A stretch of DNA of 64,000 nucleotides from JAXGMQ01 sp040768585. GTDB taxonomy: Bacteria; Caldisericota; Caldisericia; JAAYUI01. This document shows positions 50,660-59,416 of the stretch, in pieces. The number at the start of each line of letters is the position of its first letter. The stretch's first letter is position 1. The DNA lies in contig JAXGMQ010000001.1 in the NCBI GenBank assembly GCA_040768585.1, forward strand, positions 1,922,001 through 1,986,000. The letters are read 5' to 3'. The notes beneath the pieces were generated by a model. That model was not told where the DNA came from, ran no database searches, and saw only the letters and a list, made by a program, of their open reading frames with translations. Position numbers and translations under genes: made by a program.

Positions 50660-52522
50660 GTGAAGGCACCGTTCTTCAAACCAAATCTTACCAGACTTGG
50701 TGTGATTTTGATTGTCACACTCGTCCTGTTTTCTGCTCTTTCTATAAAGCTTATCAAGATTCAATTCATCGATGCGTCGGTTTTCATTCCAACCCGCGAC
50801 AAACCGCTTCTCGGTCATGTTAGAATAATTGAGGCAACCCGTGGTGAGATTTTTGACCGCAACGGATACAAGCTCGCTGAGAACATCACCACCTACGACA
50901 TTGGCTGCGAACCTAGGAACATCTCAAACAAAGGTTGGAAGAGCAGCTACGAGAATGAATTTGTTGAAATGTTTGCTGATATTGAGGCAACAGCGATTGC
51001 GTCAATTGTCAATTCAACGCTTGGTGACATACGGAACAACAAAGGTTTTGCCGAAACACTTGCACCAATCTTGAATCTGGATGTTGACTACATCCAAAAC
51101 TGCACGACTGGAAACAGTAGCTACAAACCAATTGCAAATGATTTTGATTTTAAAACTGTTGAGAAACTCAGAAGCTTCAGTCTCAGAGGTGTTGTGGTTG
51201 ATGCCAAAAGAAGAAGAGCCTACCCAGAAAAAAACATGGCATCAAACCTAATTGGATTCACTGGCAATGACAATAAGGGACTCTCTGGGATTGAACTTGC
51301 ATTCAATGATATTCTCTCTGGTACCGATGGAGAAAAAATCATACCTCCCGGCTCAAACGTCAGTCTTGAGGCGATCAAGACAAAGACCGAGATTGATGGC
51401 TCTGATGTCTATCTAACGATTGACAGCATCGTCCAATATCAAGCCGAAGAAGAACTGAAGAAAACATGCGAGGAGTGGAATGCCAAGGGCGGTTGTGCTG
51501 TTGTGCTTGATGCTCAAACTGGAGACCTTTTGGCGGTTGCCCAATATCCCACTTTTGATCTTAACAACTTCAAGGAAGCAGATCAGAGCATTGTTTTCCT
51601 CAACCGTGCCACAAGCTTCTCTTATGAGCCCGGTTCGGTAATCAAGGGAATCATCGCAGCATCAGCCCTTGATGAGGGCGTGATTGATATTGAAAACGAT
51701 AGATTCACGTGCAATGGTCACACAAAAATTGCTGACAGAACATTCTCCTGCCCGTTGAGAGCTCATGGCACTCAGACTCTTCAAGAGATTCTTATTAATT
51801 CCTGTAACCTTGGTTTTATACAGGTTGGACAAAAACTTGGAGCAAAGAGATTTTATGATAATCTTACCGATTTTGGGTTGGGGGAGTTGCCCGGTTCGGG
51901 CTTGCCAGAAGAGGCTGGAATCATTAAAAAACCACAGGACATGTGGGCTACTGACCTTCCAGCAATGTCGTTTGGCACGGGATTGAATGTCACACCACTT
52001 CAGTTGACAATGGCATATGGGGCGATTGCAAATGGTGGGGTTCTGGTGAAACCGAACATCATCCGCTATCTGTATGACCCAAACAAGTGGGAACACATAG
52101 TTTCAGAGCCTACCCCCAAAAGACAGGTGGTGAGTCGAGAAACCGCAGACACGACGCTTGAGCTTCTAACCGAAACTGGCAAAGAGATACTGAGATATCA
52201 CAAGGTACCTGGGTTCAATATTGCGGGAAAAACAGGCACTGCTTCAATCTGGGATCCCACCCTTCGGGAGGGGAAAGGCGACTATTCAAGGTCGAAATAC
52301 AACTGCAGCTTCTGTGGCATCATCCCATCCGATCTGAACGCCAGCAGGAGATTTGTGATTTTTGTGACAGTTGAGGAACCACATAAAAGCCCATGGGTGC
52401 AGCCGTTTGGCGCCAATGTAGCTGCGCCATGTTTTTCTAGAATTGCACAAAAAGTGCTTCCCACACTCCATGTTTCACCGCCAGAGCCAGAGAAGCAAGA
52501 GGTCGAAAATGAAAGCAACTGA
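50660..52522 (+). CDS. ftsI: division-specific penicillin-binding protein (FtsI/PBP2x-like transpeptidase)
   Basis: A 620-residue class B penicillin-binding protein that cross-links septal peptidoglycan. One N-terminal membrane helix (about residues 13-30), a pedestal domain with RGEIFDRNG and the IIPPGSN region, then the transpeptidase domain with all three active-site motifs: Ser326-Val-Ile-Lys329, Ser381-Cys-Asn383 and Lys524-Thr-Gly526. No PASTA domain is present. The GTG start at 50660 is 6 nt after ftsL; a weak GGTAAG-like site precedes it. The 3' end overlaps the murE-like gene by 14 nt. Gene order and motifs make this FtsI rather than an elongation-specific PBP2. Confidence 0.93.
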   Translation: MKAPFFKPNLTRLGVILIVTLVLFSALSIKLIKIQFIDASVFIPTRDKPLLGHVRIIEATRGEIFDRNGYKLAENITTYDIGCEPRNISNKGWKSSYENEFVEMFADIEATAIASIVNSTLGDIRNNKGFAETLAPILNLDVDYIQNCTTGNSSYKPIANDFDFKTVEKLRSFSLRGVVVDAKRRRAYPEKNMASNLIGFTGNDNKGLSGIELAFNDILSGTDGEKIIPPGSNVSLEAIKTKTEIDGSDVYLTIDSIVQYQAEEELKKTCEEWNAKGGCAVVLDAQTGDLLAVAQYPTFDLNNFKEADQSIVFLNRATSFSYEPGSVIKGIIAASALDEGVIDIENDRFTCNGHTKIADRTFSCPLRAHGTQTLQEILINSCNLGFIQVGQKLGAKRFYDNLTDFGLGELPGSGLPEEAGIIKKPQDMWATDLPAMSFGTGLNVTPLQLTMAYGAIANGGVLVKPNIIRYLYDPNKWEHIVSEPTPKRQVVSRETADTTLELLTETGKEILRYHKVPGFNIAGKTGTASIWDPTLREGKGDYSRSKYNCSFCGIIPSDLNASRRFVIFVTVEEPHKSPWVQPFGANVAAPCFSRIAQKVLPTLHVSPPEPEKQEVENESN

Positions 52523-53969
52523 ACTTTTTAGGAAGGCCAACATTCCATTCACTTCTGGAAAAGATGTTGATATCACGGAAATTGTGTTTGATTCAAGACA
52601 AGCAGGGATTGGCAAGGTGTTTGTCGCTCTTGAGGGTCAGCATACAGATGGTCACAAATACATTGAAGATGCTATAAAAAGAGGCTCAGAGATCGTTGTT
52701 GCCCAAACTGATGGTGAGAACATTGTTCAAGTCGATGATTCAAGACAGGCGCTTGCAATGCTCTCACACGCCCTCTGTGGTTTTGCTGCTGATTCTCTCT
52801 CGTTGTTTGGGGTGACAGGCACAAACGGTAAAACCACAACTACACACATGTTGGCGCACATGCTGGGGGGAGTTGACGACAAGGTTGGACTTGTAGGGAC
52901 TGCGGGACACTACCTCCCAACGGGCAGGATTCAACCAGACATCACCACCCCAACGACCACACCACCTGTCACCACGCTTGATAAGTATTTTCTGGCAATG
53001 AAAGATGGTGGCAGCAAGTATGCGGTGCTCGAACTCTCAAACTTTGGGTTGTCCAGAGGAAGATTGATTGGATATAAATTTGATGGAGTAGCAGTCATCA
53101 ATATCACGCACTGCCATCATATCAAACTCGAAGGCAGCTTTGATAACTACAAAGAATCAAAGCTGAAAGCGATCGATCTGGTGAAGGATGATGGCACTGT
53201 TGTTCTCAATATTGATGATGAGAATTACTCGGAAGCCAACGATAGAGCGAAAGGCAAACAAGTCCTGACATTTGGAAAAACCAAAGGTGATATCTTCATC
53301 AAAAAATATAACCCTACGCTTAGGGGTTCAAACTCCACCCTTTCTGTCTTGGGCGAAGATTTGACAGTCGAGATTCCATTGCCTGGTGTTGAGAACGTGC
53401 TAAATGCCACGGCAGCCATTGCTCTGCTCGCGGAAGAAAATATTGACTACAAAACACTTTCAAAGAGACTATCGTCATTGAAACCAATCCCAGGTAGGTG
53501 GAACTGGATAGACTGTGGTCAACCATTTACAGTTGTTGTCGACAAGGCAAACATAGACACATCTGTTATGATGGTGCTTACTCACCTGAGACAATTCATC
53601 AAAGGAAGGATAGTATCTATCATCTGCAATGTTGGAGAGGGTGAGTTTGAGGCAAGAGAGAAACTTGCGAAGGTGATGGCAAAGCTCTCTGATGAAACCA
53701 TTGTGACGTATGGTGTATCAAAGGGTGAGGATCTGGATTTTACAGTGAACCAATTCTGCGAATACCTCAAGAAGTATGATGGGCACTACACTGCCATTTG
53801 TGATCGCAGGGAAGCTATCGATACCGCAATCAAAAACGCATCGGATAAAGACTGTGTTGTGATCCTTGGAAGAGCTGATGAGGACGGAATGTATGTTGAT
53901 GGTAAGTGGATTGAAGTTGATGATAGAGTGGCAGCAAAAGAGTCTTTGGAAAGTAGAGGGTACAGGTGA
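52509..53969 (+). CDS. divergent MurE-like Mur ligase
   Basis: A 486-residue Mur ligase in the murE position. The N-terminal domain (FDSRQAGIGKVFVALEGQHTDGH) and the ATP site GTNGKTTT (104-111) are normal, and TTPTTTPP matches the MurE nucleotide-sugar loop. Several signatures beyond that are altered: SSHAL reads ELSNFGL, the DHLDxH block reads THCHHIK, DYAHTP reads VDKANID, GCGGDRD reads CNVGEGE, the DNPR-type amino-acid motif is absent (YGVSKGE at that place) and GKGHE reads GRADED. It may add a diamino acid other than standard meso-DAP or L-Lys, or use the canonical one with changed residues. ATG 52509 (AGAGGT upstream) is chosen over upstream codons because it gives the family N terminus. 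It overlaps ftsI by 14 nt and murF by 4. Confidence 0.8.
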   Translation: MKATELFRKANIPFTSGKDVDITEIVFDSRQAGIGKVFVALEGQHTDGHKYIEDAIKRGSEIVVAQTDGENIVQVDDSRQALAMLSHALCGFAADSLSLFGVTGTNGKTTTTHMLAHMLGGVDDKVGLVGTAGHYLPTGRIQPDITTPTTTPPVTTLDKYFLAMKDGGSKYAVLELSNFGLSRGRLIGYKFDGVAVINITHCHHIKLEGSFDNYKESKLKAIDLVKDDGTVVLNIDDENYSEANDRAKGKQVLTFGKTKGDIFIKKYNPTLRGSNSTLSVLGEDLTVEIPLPGVENVLNATAAIALLAEENIDYKTLSKRLSSLKPIPGRWNWIDCGQPFTVVVDKANIDTSVMMVLTHLRQFIKGRIVSIICNVGEGEFEAREKLAKVMAKLSDETIVTYGVSKGEDLDFTVNQFCEYLKKYDGHYTAICDRREAIDTAIKNASDKDCVVILGRADEDGMYVDGKWIEVDDRVAAKESLESRGYR

Positions 53970-55288
53970 ACCTGACCACACACGAGATAGCAAACATTTT
54001 AGGCAAGAAGCCAGTTGGTAAGGACACACAAGTCGTAGGTTTTGCCGTTGACAGTCGAATAACGCTTCCATTTGAGGTTTTTTTCTGCATCGCGGGTCTT
54101 GCAGTGGATGGTCATGATTATGCTCAAATTGCGGTAAAAAAGGGTGCGTGTTTGATTGTTGCAGAAAAACCTCTTGATATCGATGCGCCAGTGCTTGTTG
54201 TCGAATCTGTGCAGAATGCGATGATTAAAGTCGCCCATGCGTACACAAAAAAGTTTAACATCGACACCGTTGGAGTAACTGGTTCAGCTGGCAAAACGAC
54301 CACAAAAGAACTTATAGCCTCGATTCTGAAGACAAAATATAAAACCGAGAAAAACGACGGCAACAAGAATACCCCGATTGGAATCCCAATCTCGCTAAAG
54401 GCTTTGAAGGGGGATACTGAGATCTTTGTTGCTGAGATGTCTAGCTCGCACTGGGACGAAATGCCACAACTTCTGCAGATTATCCAGCCTAGAGTTGGTG
54501 TGGTAACCAATATCGGTCAAACTCATTTGGAGCTGCTTGGAAGCGTTGAGGGTGTGGCAAAGTCAAAAAGCAAGCTCATATCATCATTGCCTGTTGGTGG
54601 CGTAGCAATTCTCAACGCCGACGACCCACTCGTTGCCCCAATGTTCCAAGTCACCAGATGCAGGGTTGTGACATATGGAATCAAAAACAAAGCAAACGTT
54701 GAAGGCTCGCTGATAAATGAGATGTTCACTGCCACGAGCGGCAGGGAATCATATTCGATCAAACCAAAAACCCCAACCACACACTTTTTGTATGATGCTC
54801 TAGCGGCTGTGGCGGTTGGGCTTGAGTATGGAGTTCCGCTTAAGACCTGTATCGAGGTGGTTGCTGATTTTGAGCCGGTTGAAGGTCGCGGGAGAGTGAT
54901 AACAACAGCCACTGGGATTCATATTATCGATGAGACTTACAACGCAAACCCAATGTCTATGAAAGAGACTCTCAACGCGCTTGAAGCCAGAAACGGTAGG
55001 AGATTCGCGGTTATTGGGGACATGATGCAGCTTGGCACAGACACTCTCAAGATTCACAAAGAATTGGGTGAGTTTATATCAAAACTCAGACTTGATGGGG
55101 TTTTCTTCTTTGGAGAGTTAACAACCAAATCGAGTGAAGTGTGCCCGGGTTCACAGCATTTTACTGATAAAAGCAAACTTACAAATACACTCATCGGGAA
55201 ACTGAGAAAAGGTGACTGGGTTCTTATAAAGGGCTCAAACAGTCTTGGTATGGCAGACATTATCAAGATGATGAAGGAGGAGTTATGA
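53966..55288 (+). CDS. murF: UDP-N-acetylmuramoyl-tripeptide--D-Ala-D-Ala ligase
   Basis: The 440-residue product adds D-Ala-D-Ala to the UDP-MurNAc-tripeptide, the last cytoplasmic step of precursor synthesis. ATP-binding GSAGKTTTK is at residues 106-114; NTPIGIP, TNIGQTHLELLGS, ILNADDP and DETYNANPMSM are typical of MurF. The usual EMG segment reads EMSSSHWDEM, a modest departure. The GTG start forms a GTGA overlap with the murE-like stop, and speE overlaps its 3' end by ATGA. No mraY, murD, ftsW or murG follows, so the cluster is split in this genome. Confidence 0.93.
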   Translation: MNLTTHEIANILGKKPVGKDTQVVGFAVDSRITLPFEVFFCIAGLAVDGHDYAQIAVKKGACLIVAEKPLDIDAPVLVVESVQNAMIKVAHAYTKKFNIDTVGVTGSAGKTTTKELIASILKTKYKTEKNDGNKNTPIGIPISLKALKGDTEIFVAEMSSSHWDEMPQLLQIIQPRVGVVTNIGQTHLELLGSVEGVAKSKSKLISSLPVGGVAILNADDPLVAPMFQVTRCRVVTYGIKNKANVEGSLINEMFTATSGRESYSIKPKTPTTHFLYDALAAVAVGLEYGVPLKTCIEVVADFEPVEGRGRVITTATGIHIIDETYNANPMSMKETLNALEARNGRRFAVIGDMMQLGTDTLKIHKELGEFISKLRLDGVFFFGELTTKSSEVCPGSQHFTDKSKLTNTLIGKLRKGDWVLIKGSNSLGMADIIKMMKEEL

Positions 55289-56205
55289 TTGACAAGAATT
55301 GGATGTGGTTTCACGACCATTTTGGCAAATACGAATCACACCTGCACGCGATTGACCATTTTATCGTCCAGGAGGAGACTCCGTTTCAGCATATCGAAAT
55401 AGGTATCTCCCCATTTTTTGGCAAAATAATCATGATCGATGGTGATGTTCAGTCATCTGAAAAGGACGAACATGTATACCATGAAGCGCTAGTCCACACT
55501 GCTATGTTGGTTCACAAGAATCCAGAGAATGTCCTTATCATGGGTGGCGGTGAGGGTGCAACACTTCGGGAAGTCCTGAAACATAAATCGGTCAAAAGAG
55601 CTGTTATGTGCGACATTGACAGGCAGGCTGTAGATCTCTTTAAAAAACACCTCCCAGAGTGGCATCAGGGGGCGTTCAATGACCCACGTTCAGAGCTTAT
55701 TCATGGTGATGCCAGAGCATACGTTGAAAAGGCCGCAAATGGGGAGTTTGACGTTATCATCTCTGACTTGACTGAGCCTTTCGATGGAGGCCCGTCACAG
55801 AGACTCTTTTCCACCGAGTTTTTCAGCGAACTGGCAAGGGTTATGGGTGATGATGGAATATATGTCGCCCAAGCCTCGCTTCTCAGGATTCTCACTTATG
55901 ATATGCATGTTGCCATTAGAAACACCGCTAAAACCGTATTACCACACACTCTCTCGTTCTCGGCGTATGTTCAGGCTTTTGATACCCCTTGGAGCTTTGT
56001 TATGTCCTCAGTTAATCCAATTCAGCTTCCAACAAATGTTGATGAATTGGTCGCATCAAAGATTGACGGGGAATTGAAGTTCTATGATCAAGATGCCCTC
56101 AATCACATGTTCTCCCTGCCAAAGGACATCAAGCAGCTCCTAAATAAGAAAACAGAGATAATTACAGACGATAAGCCATTCAGGCTTGAATCAAAAGCGG
56201 ATTAG
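55285..56205 (+). CDS. speE: spermidine synthase-like polyamine aminopropyltransferase
   Basis: A 306-residue aminopropyltransferase, which transfers the aminopropyl group from decarboxylated SAM to putrescine or a similar amine. N-terminal beta-domain, then the Rossmann core with GGGEGATLREV, CDIDRQAVDLF, HGDARAYVE and the active-site loop DVIISDLTEPF. The Asp-Leu-Thr-Glu/Asp-Pro form occurs in homologues that use amines other than putrescine (for example agmatine-type enzymes), so the exact acceptor is open. It overlaps murF by ATGA with AAGGAGGAG upstream and ends the cell-wall transcription unit. Its position at the end of a dcw-type cluster is uncommon. Confidence 0.88.
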   Translation: MIDKNWMWFHDHFGKYESHLHAIDHFIVQEETPFQHIEIGISPFFGKIIMIDGDVQSSEKDEHVYHEALVHTAMLVHKNPENVLIMGGGEGATLREVLKHKSVKRAVMCDIDRQAVDLFKKHLPEWHQGAFNDPRSELIHGDARAYVEKAANGEFDVIISDLTEPFDGGPSQRLFSTEFFSELARVMGDDGIYVAQASLLRILTYDMHVAIRNTAKTVLPHTLSFSAYVQAFDTPWSFVMSSVNPIQLPTNVDELVASKIDGELKFYDQDALNHMFSLPKDIKQLLNKKTEIITDDKPFRLESKAD

Positions 56206-56213
56206 CAGAAAAC

Positions 56214-56240
56214 ACCCTCAAATTGATTCAATTTGAGGGT
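56214..56240 (+). terminator. palindromic terminator-like hairpin after speE
   Basis: A 27-nt near-perfect palindrome, ACCCTCAAATTGA (56214-56226) and TCAATTTGAGGGT (56228-56240). It lies 9 nt after the speE stop. The T run is short on both strands (TTCT on plus, TTTT on minus). Confidence 0.65.
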
Positions 56241-56703
56241 TTCTAAATCGACAGTAATAAAGAATCATTTCTGTTGAGAGAGTGTGTTCTGGTTATTCCC
56301 AAGTTAGTTGAAATGATATGCTTTCAAAAACTGGCCATGAGCATGCTCGAGCGATGCGATTGTGCATGGGTTGGTGGTGAAGTAACCCTTTGACCGTGAG
56401 TGTCTCTGCTGAGACCGAAAGTACTTCGCGCGCAGTGGTTGGCATGTTACTTGTATGGAATTTTTATCATATGAGCTGATCGAGCCTCTGGTCGAGATGT
56501 TAATTCTCAGACTTGTATCAAAAGGAAAACAAGACAGCAAGACTTTTTAGTTTTTAGTGAGAGACCTCGCTCAAACTCTAACGCATAAAATCATCTGTGA
56601 AATTCAAAAGTGGTTAGAAAGATTGTTGCCAATTTTATTTTGATTTCTGGGAGGAGGACGGTGTTTCTGTATCCCTTTTTGAGCTTCGAGATGGAAAAAT
56701 TGA
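56241..56703. other. intergenic stretch, no certain gene
   Basis: About 460 bp between convergent speE and glmM. I find no RNA gene. A short plus-strand frame near 56620-56720 (containing SVSLFELRDGKIDY) reads like protein but has no start and runs into the 3' end of glmM, so it could be a gene remnant or chance. No terminator for glmM with a clear T run is evident. Confidence 0.5.
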
Positions 56704-58020
56704 TTATGCCCCAAATCTGTCTTTTATGATTTTTGCCGACTCCTCGGCTACAGTCTTGCAGAGCGCTTCATCGGGCGACTCTGTCATGACTCTGATTTTT
56801 GGCTCAGTGCCAGATGGTCTGATGAGAATCCTTCCACTACCATCGAACCTCTTGTGACCAAGCTCATTAAGCTCATCGACCACACCACTTTTAAGCACTT
56901 CATTTTTGTCCCGGACTTTTACATTAATGAGAACCTGAGGGTAGGTCGGGATTTCGGATGCGAGTTCTGAAAGGGATTTACCCAGAACCTCTGTTGCCTT
57001 GAGTGTAGAAAGAGCTGTAAGGATGCCGTCGCCTGTGGTTGACCTGTCACGGATGATGATATGACCAGACTGCTCACCGCCAAGGTTAGAGCCAGTCTCT
57101 TTCATTCGCTCGTAGACATATCTGTCGCCGACTTTTGTGCGCTCCAGGGTGATGCTGTCTTTCTTGAGGTAATCCTCAAGTCCTCCATTGCTCATGACGG
57201 TTGCGACAACGACATTGTTTGGCAGTCTGTCCTCAGCTTTGAGGGCTTTGGCAAGAATACCCATGACCTTGTCGCCATCGACGATATTGCCGTTTTCATC
57301 GCAAGCGATGCAGCGGTCACCGTCACCATCAAAGGAAAAACCAGCGAAAGCACCGTGTTCTTTTACGAGTTTTGCAACGACCTCAGGATGGGTCGCTCCG
57401 CACTCGACATTGATGAGATTGCCATCATTGAGATTTCCGACGGCAATAACCTCTGCTCCAAGAGCTTTGAAAATCCGAGGTGCGATGCCATATGTGGCTC
57501 CATAAGCACAGTCTATAATAATCTTTTTGCCTGTTAGGCCCAGTATGTTTCTTCTGGCAAGTTCACTCTCATAGTGATCAGACAAGGTGTGGTCAAAGGT
57601 GAAAAAACCAGTTGGTTTCCCCTTCTCCAGTCCGTTTACCTTCGATTCAATAAGGTTCTCTTCCTCGTCTGTGAGTTTCTCACCAAGTGGAGAGAAATAC
57701 TTGACTCCATTGTATTCAACAGGATTGTGGGAGGCGGAGATTACAACACCGTGGCAGCTGTGCCTTTTGCACAGGGTGGCAAGACCGGGAGTAGGGATAA
57801 CGCCAACTGACACTACGTTCCACCCCTGGGATGTGAACCCATTGGCGATTGTAGTCTCGATTGATGGGCCAGAAATACGAGTGTCGCGACCGATGAGAAG
57901 TTTTTTTCTTCTGGAGACAAAAACACGAGTCGCAGCGATTGCGACTCGTGTCATAAGTTCGTCGGTCAAATCGACACCAGCAACTCCTCTGATGCCGTCT
58001 GTGCCAAAGAGTCTACCCAT
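56704..58020 (-). CDS. glmM: phosphoglucosamine mutase
   Basis: The 438-residue enzyme interconverts glucosamine 6- and 1-phosphate for UDP-GlcNAc and hence peptidoglycan synthesis. The phosphoserine loop ISASHNP has the catalytic Ser97, the metal loop is DGDGDR, the sugar loop GGEQSGH and the phosphate loop RPSGTEP. MGRLFGTDGIRG at the start is typical of GlmM rather than general phosphomannomutases. It is the last gene of the infC operon: its ATG shares one base with the rplT stop (TAATG), so translation is coupled. Linkage of glmM to the rplT operon is unusual. Confidence 0.95.
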   Translation of the reverse strand: MGRLFGTDGIRGVAGVDLTDELMTRVAIAATRVFVSRRKKLLIGRDTRISGPSIETTIANGFTSQGWNVVSVGVIPTPGLATLCKRHSCHGVVISASHNPVEYNGVKYFSPLGEKLTDEEENLIESKVNGLEKGKPTGFFTFDHTLSDHYESELARRNILGLTGKKIIIDCAYGATYGIAPRIFKALGAEVIAVGNLNDGNLINVECGATHPEVVAKLVKEHGAFAGFSFDGDGDRCIACDENGNIVDGDKVMGILAKALKAEDRLPNNVVVATVMSNGGLEDYLKKDSITLERTKVGDRYVYERMKETGSNLGGEQSGHIIIRDRSTTGDGILTALSTLKATEVLGKSLSELASEIPTYPQVLINVKVRDKNEVLKSGVVDELNELGHKRFDGSGRILIRPSGTEPKIRVMTESPDEALCKTVAEESAKIIKDRFGA

Positions 58021-58373
58021 TAGTTGAGTTTGGATTTTGCGAGCTCGACAAGCTTTGTGAATGCTGCTGGGTCTTCGATTGCTGTTTTTGCGAGAATCTT
58101 TCTGTCTGTCTCGAAACCCGCAAGACTCAAACCATTGATGAGTCTGGAGTATGTGATGCCGTTTTCTCTGCTGGCTGCGTTGATTCTGGCGATCCAGAGT
58201 CTCCTGAAGTCACGCTTCCTTGCGCGTCTGTGGATAAACTCGTATCTCTCGGCGTGAATGACTGCCTCGTGTGCAACCCTGTATCTTCTACCAGAGGCGC
58301 CAAAGAAACCCCTTGCCCTCTTGAGTACTTTTTTATGTCTGGCTCTTGTGACTGTACCTGTCTTAACTCTCAT
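58020..58373 (-). CDS. rplT: 50S ribosomal protein L20
   Basis: The 117-residue L20, a primary 23S rRNA-binding protein needed early in 50S assembly. The basic N-terminal tail (ARHKKVLKRARGF) and globular part with RRLWIARINAASRENG and FETDRKILAKTA are highly conserved. In many bacteria L20 represses its own operon by binding the leader or the rpmI-rplT region. It lies directly after rpmI (1-nt gap) and is followed by glmM with a one-base overlap. Confidence 0.97.
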   Translation of the reverse strand: MRVKTGTVTRARHKKVLKRARGFFGASGRRYRVAHEAVIHAERYEFIHRRARKRDFRRLWIARINAASRENGITYSRLINGLSLAGFETDRKILAKTAIEDPAAFTKLVELAKSKLN

Positions 58374-58374
58374 G

Positions 58375-58617
58375 TTACATACTCCTCTTTGTGTCCTTTA
58401 TTCCTCTGCCTTTGATTCCGTTTGGAAGCAAACACTGAAGCATTGGAATGATGGCGTTGTTGGCTGTCTTCTTTGCCATCTTGAATCTGAGAGTTCTCAT
58501 TGTCTTCTTGCCTCTGATGTGGGCAGCGCCGGCGCTCTGACAAACAAGTTTGCCTGAGCCTGTGATACGAAAGCGCTTCTTTGCAGCGGCTTTTGTCTTA
58601 GCTTTTAACTTTGCCAT
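58375..58617 (-). CDS. rpmI: 50S ribosomal protein L35
   Basis: An 80-residue L35 beginning MAKLKAKTKAAAKKRFRITGSG (conserved motif positions 6-22). Typical L35 has 64-66 residues; this one is about 15 longer at the C terminus, where it ends LPNGIKGRGIKDTKRSM. The start ATG at 58617 has AAGGAG upstream; the open frame continues upstream to 58740 but only inside infC in another frame. It is 4 nt after infC and 1 nt before rplT. Confidence 0.95.
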   Translation of the reverse strand: MAKLKAKTKAAAKKRFRITGSGKLVCQSAGAAHIRGKKTMRTLRFKMAKKTANNAIIPMLQCLLPNGIKGRGIKDTKRSM

Positions 58618-58621
58618 CAAA

Positions 58622-59167
58622 CTACTCCTTCTTCTTGTGTGGTGCGATAACCATGTGCATTCTTCTGCCATCCATGCGAGGCTTGTGTTCCACATAACCA
58701 AGCGATGCCAGGTCTTCTGCGATTCTTTCGAGCATTTCAAGTCCCTGCTCTTTGTGGATCATCTCTCGACCCCTGAATCTGATCACGACTTTTGCCTTGT
58801 GACCATTCAAGAGGAAACGTCTGAGGTGACCGGTCTTTGTTTTGTAGTCTCCGATGTCAACAGAGAGTCGGAACTGCATCTCCTTGATTTCTGTGTGAGC
58901 CTGTTTGCGTTTGTTCTCTTTGGCCTTTTTCTCTAGTTCATAACGATATTTGCCATAATCGAGAATTTTGCAGACAGGTGGGTTGCTGTTTGGGGAGATC
59001 TCAACCAAATCGAGTCCAGCAAGAGCGGCCCTTTCCAGGGCATCAAAGATATCAACAACGCCGACTTGACCGCCGTTTTCGTCAATAAGTCTGATCTCTC
59101 TGGACCTAATCTCTTTGTTTATTCTGAGACGATTCCTATCTCTGTCATCCCTACTAAACTGTTTTAT
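58622..59167 (-). CDS. infC: translation initiation factor IF-3, apparent ATA start
   Basis: IF-3 keeps ribosomal subunits apart and checks start-codon pairing. NRLRINKEIRSREIRLID begins the N domain, DLVEISPNSNPPVCKILDYG the linker side, and FRGREMIH and HKPRMDGRRMHMVIAP the C domain. GGAGG at 59178-59174 is followed after exactly 6 nt by ATA 59167, giving a 181-residue product (E. coli has 180); no ATG, GTG or TTG fits this position. The upstream ATG-type frame back to 59260 passes through the ribosome-binding site and is unconserved. Rare start codons (AUU in E. coli) let IF-3 repress its own synthesis, and ATA would serve the same role. It begins the infC-rpmI-rplT-glmM operon. Confidence 0.93.
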   Translation of the reverse strand: MKQFSRDDRDRNRLRINKEIRSREIRLIDENGGQVGVVDIFDALERAALAGLDLVEISPNSNPPVCKILDYGKYRYELEKKAKENKRKQAHTEIKEMQFRLSVDIGDYKTKTGHLRRFLLNGHKAKVVIRFRGREMIHKEQGLEMLERIAEDLASLGYVEHKPRMDGRRMHMVIAPHKKKE

Positions 59168-59280
59168 GATATACCTCCGTTTGCATAAGTAAAACAAGTC
59201 AAATGGGTACTCATATCCTTTGACCTGACCCCGGGACACAGCCGCGTGGGTGGACGACAAGCACTTGTCATCACTTAGCC
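59168..59280 (-). promoter_or_regulatory. structured 5' leader of the infC operon
   Basis: About 110 nt from the expected transcription start to infC. It contains two hairpins: an 8-bp stem with a tetraloop at 59253-59272 (GACGACAA / TTGTCATC with one G-U) and one at 59196-59226 (AAGTCAAA / TTTGACCT). infC leaders are commonly bound by L20 or IF-3; whether these are such sites is untested. No T run suggests no terminator. Confidence 0.4.
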
Positions 59281-59284
59281 ACCG

Positions 59285-59313
59285 ATTCTAGGGATTGTGT
59301 GCCAGTCTGTCAA
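59285..59313 (-). promoter_or_regulatory. sigma70-type promoter of the infC operon
   Basis: On the minus strand TTGACA (59313-59308) and TAGAAT (59290-59285) are 17 nt apart, a near-consensus promoter. It lies in the gap between infC and the divergent malic enzyme gene. The -35 box is within an imperfect inverted repeat (59302-59328). Confidence 0.65.
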
Positions 59314-59416
59314 GAAAAAGACAGGCTGGTTCCATGTCAAAAAATATAATGGAAAACAGACGTACTGGTGTTAGAATCCTCTGAAGTTTGTTTATTTCCT
59401 TAAGGAGTGTGCGGAT

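Noticed and set aside
56304..56540. 78-residue minus-strand frame
   Set aside because: No ribosome-binding site, biased composition and no recognisable features.
56620..56720. Plus-strand fragment resembling coding sequence between speE and glmM
   Set aside because: Under 40 codons, no start codon or ribosome-binding site, and its end runs into glmM on the other strand. A remnant cannot be shown.
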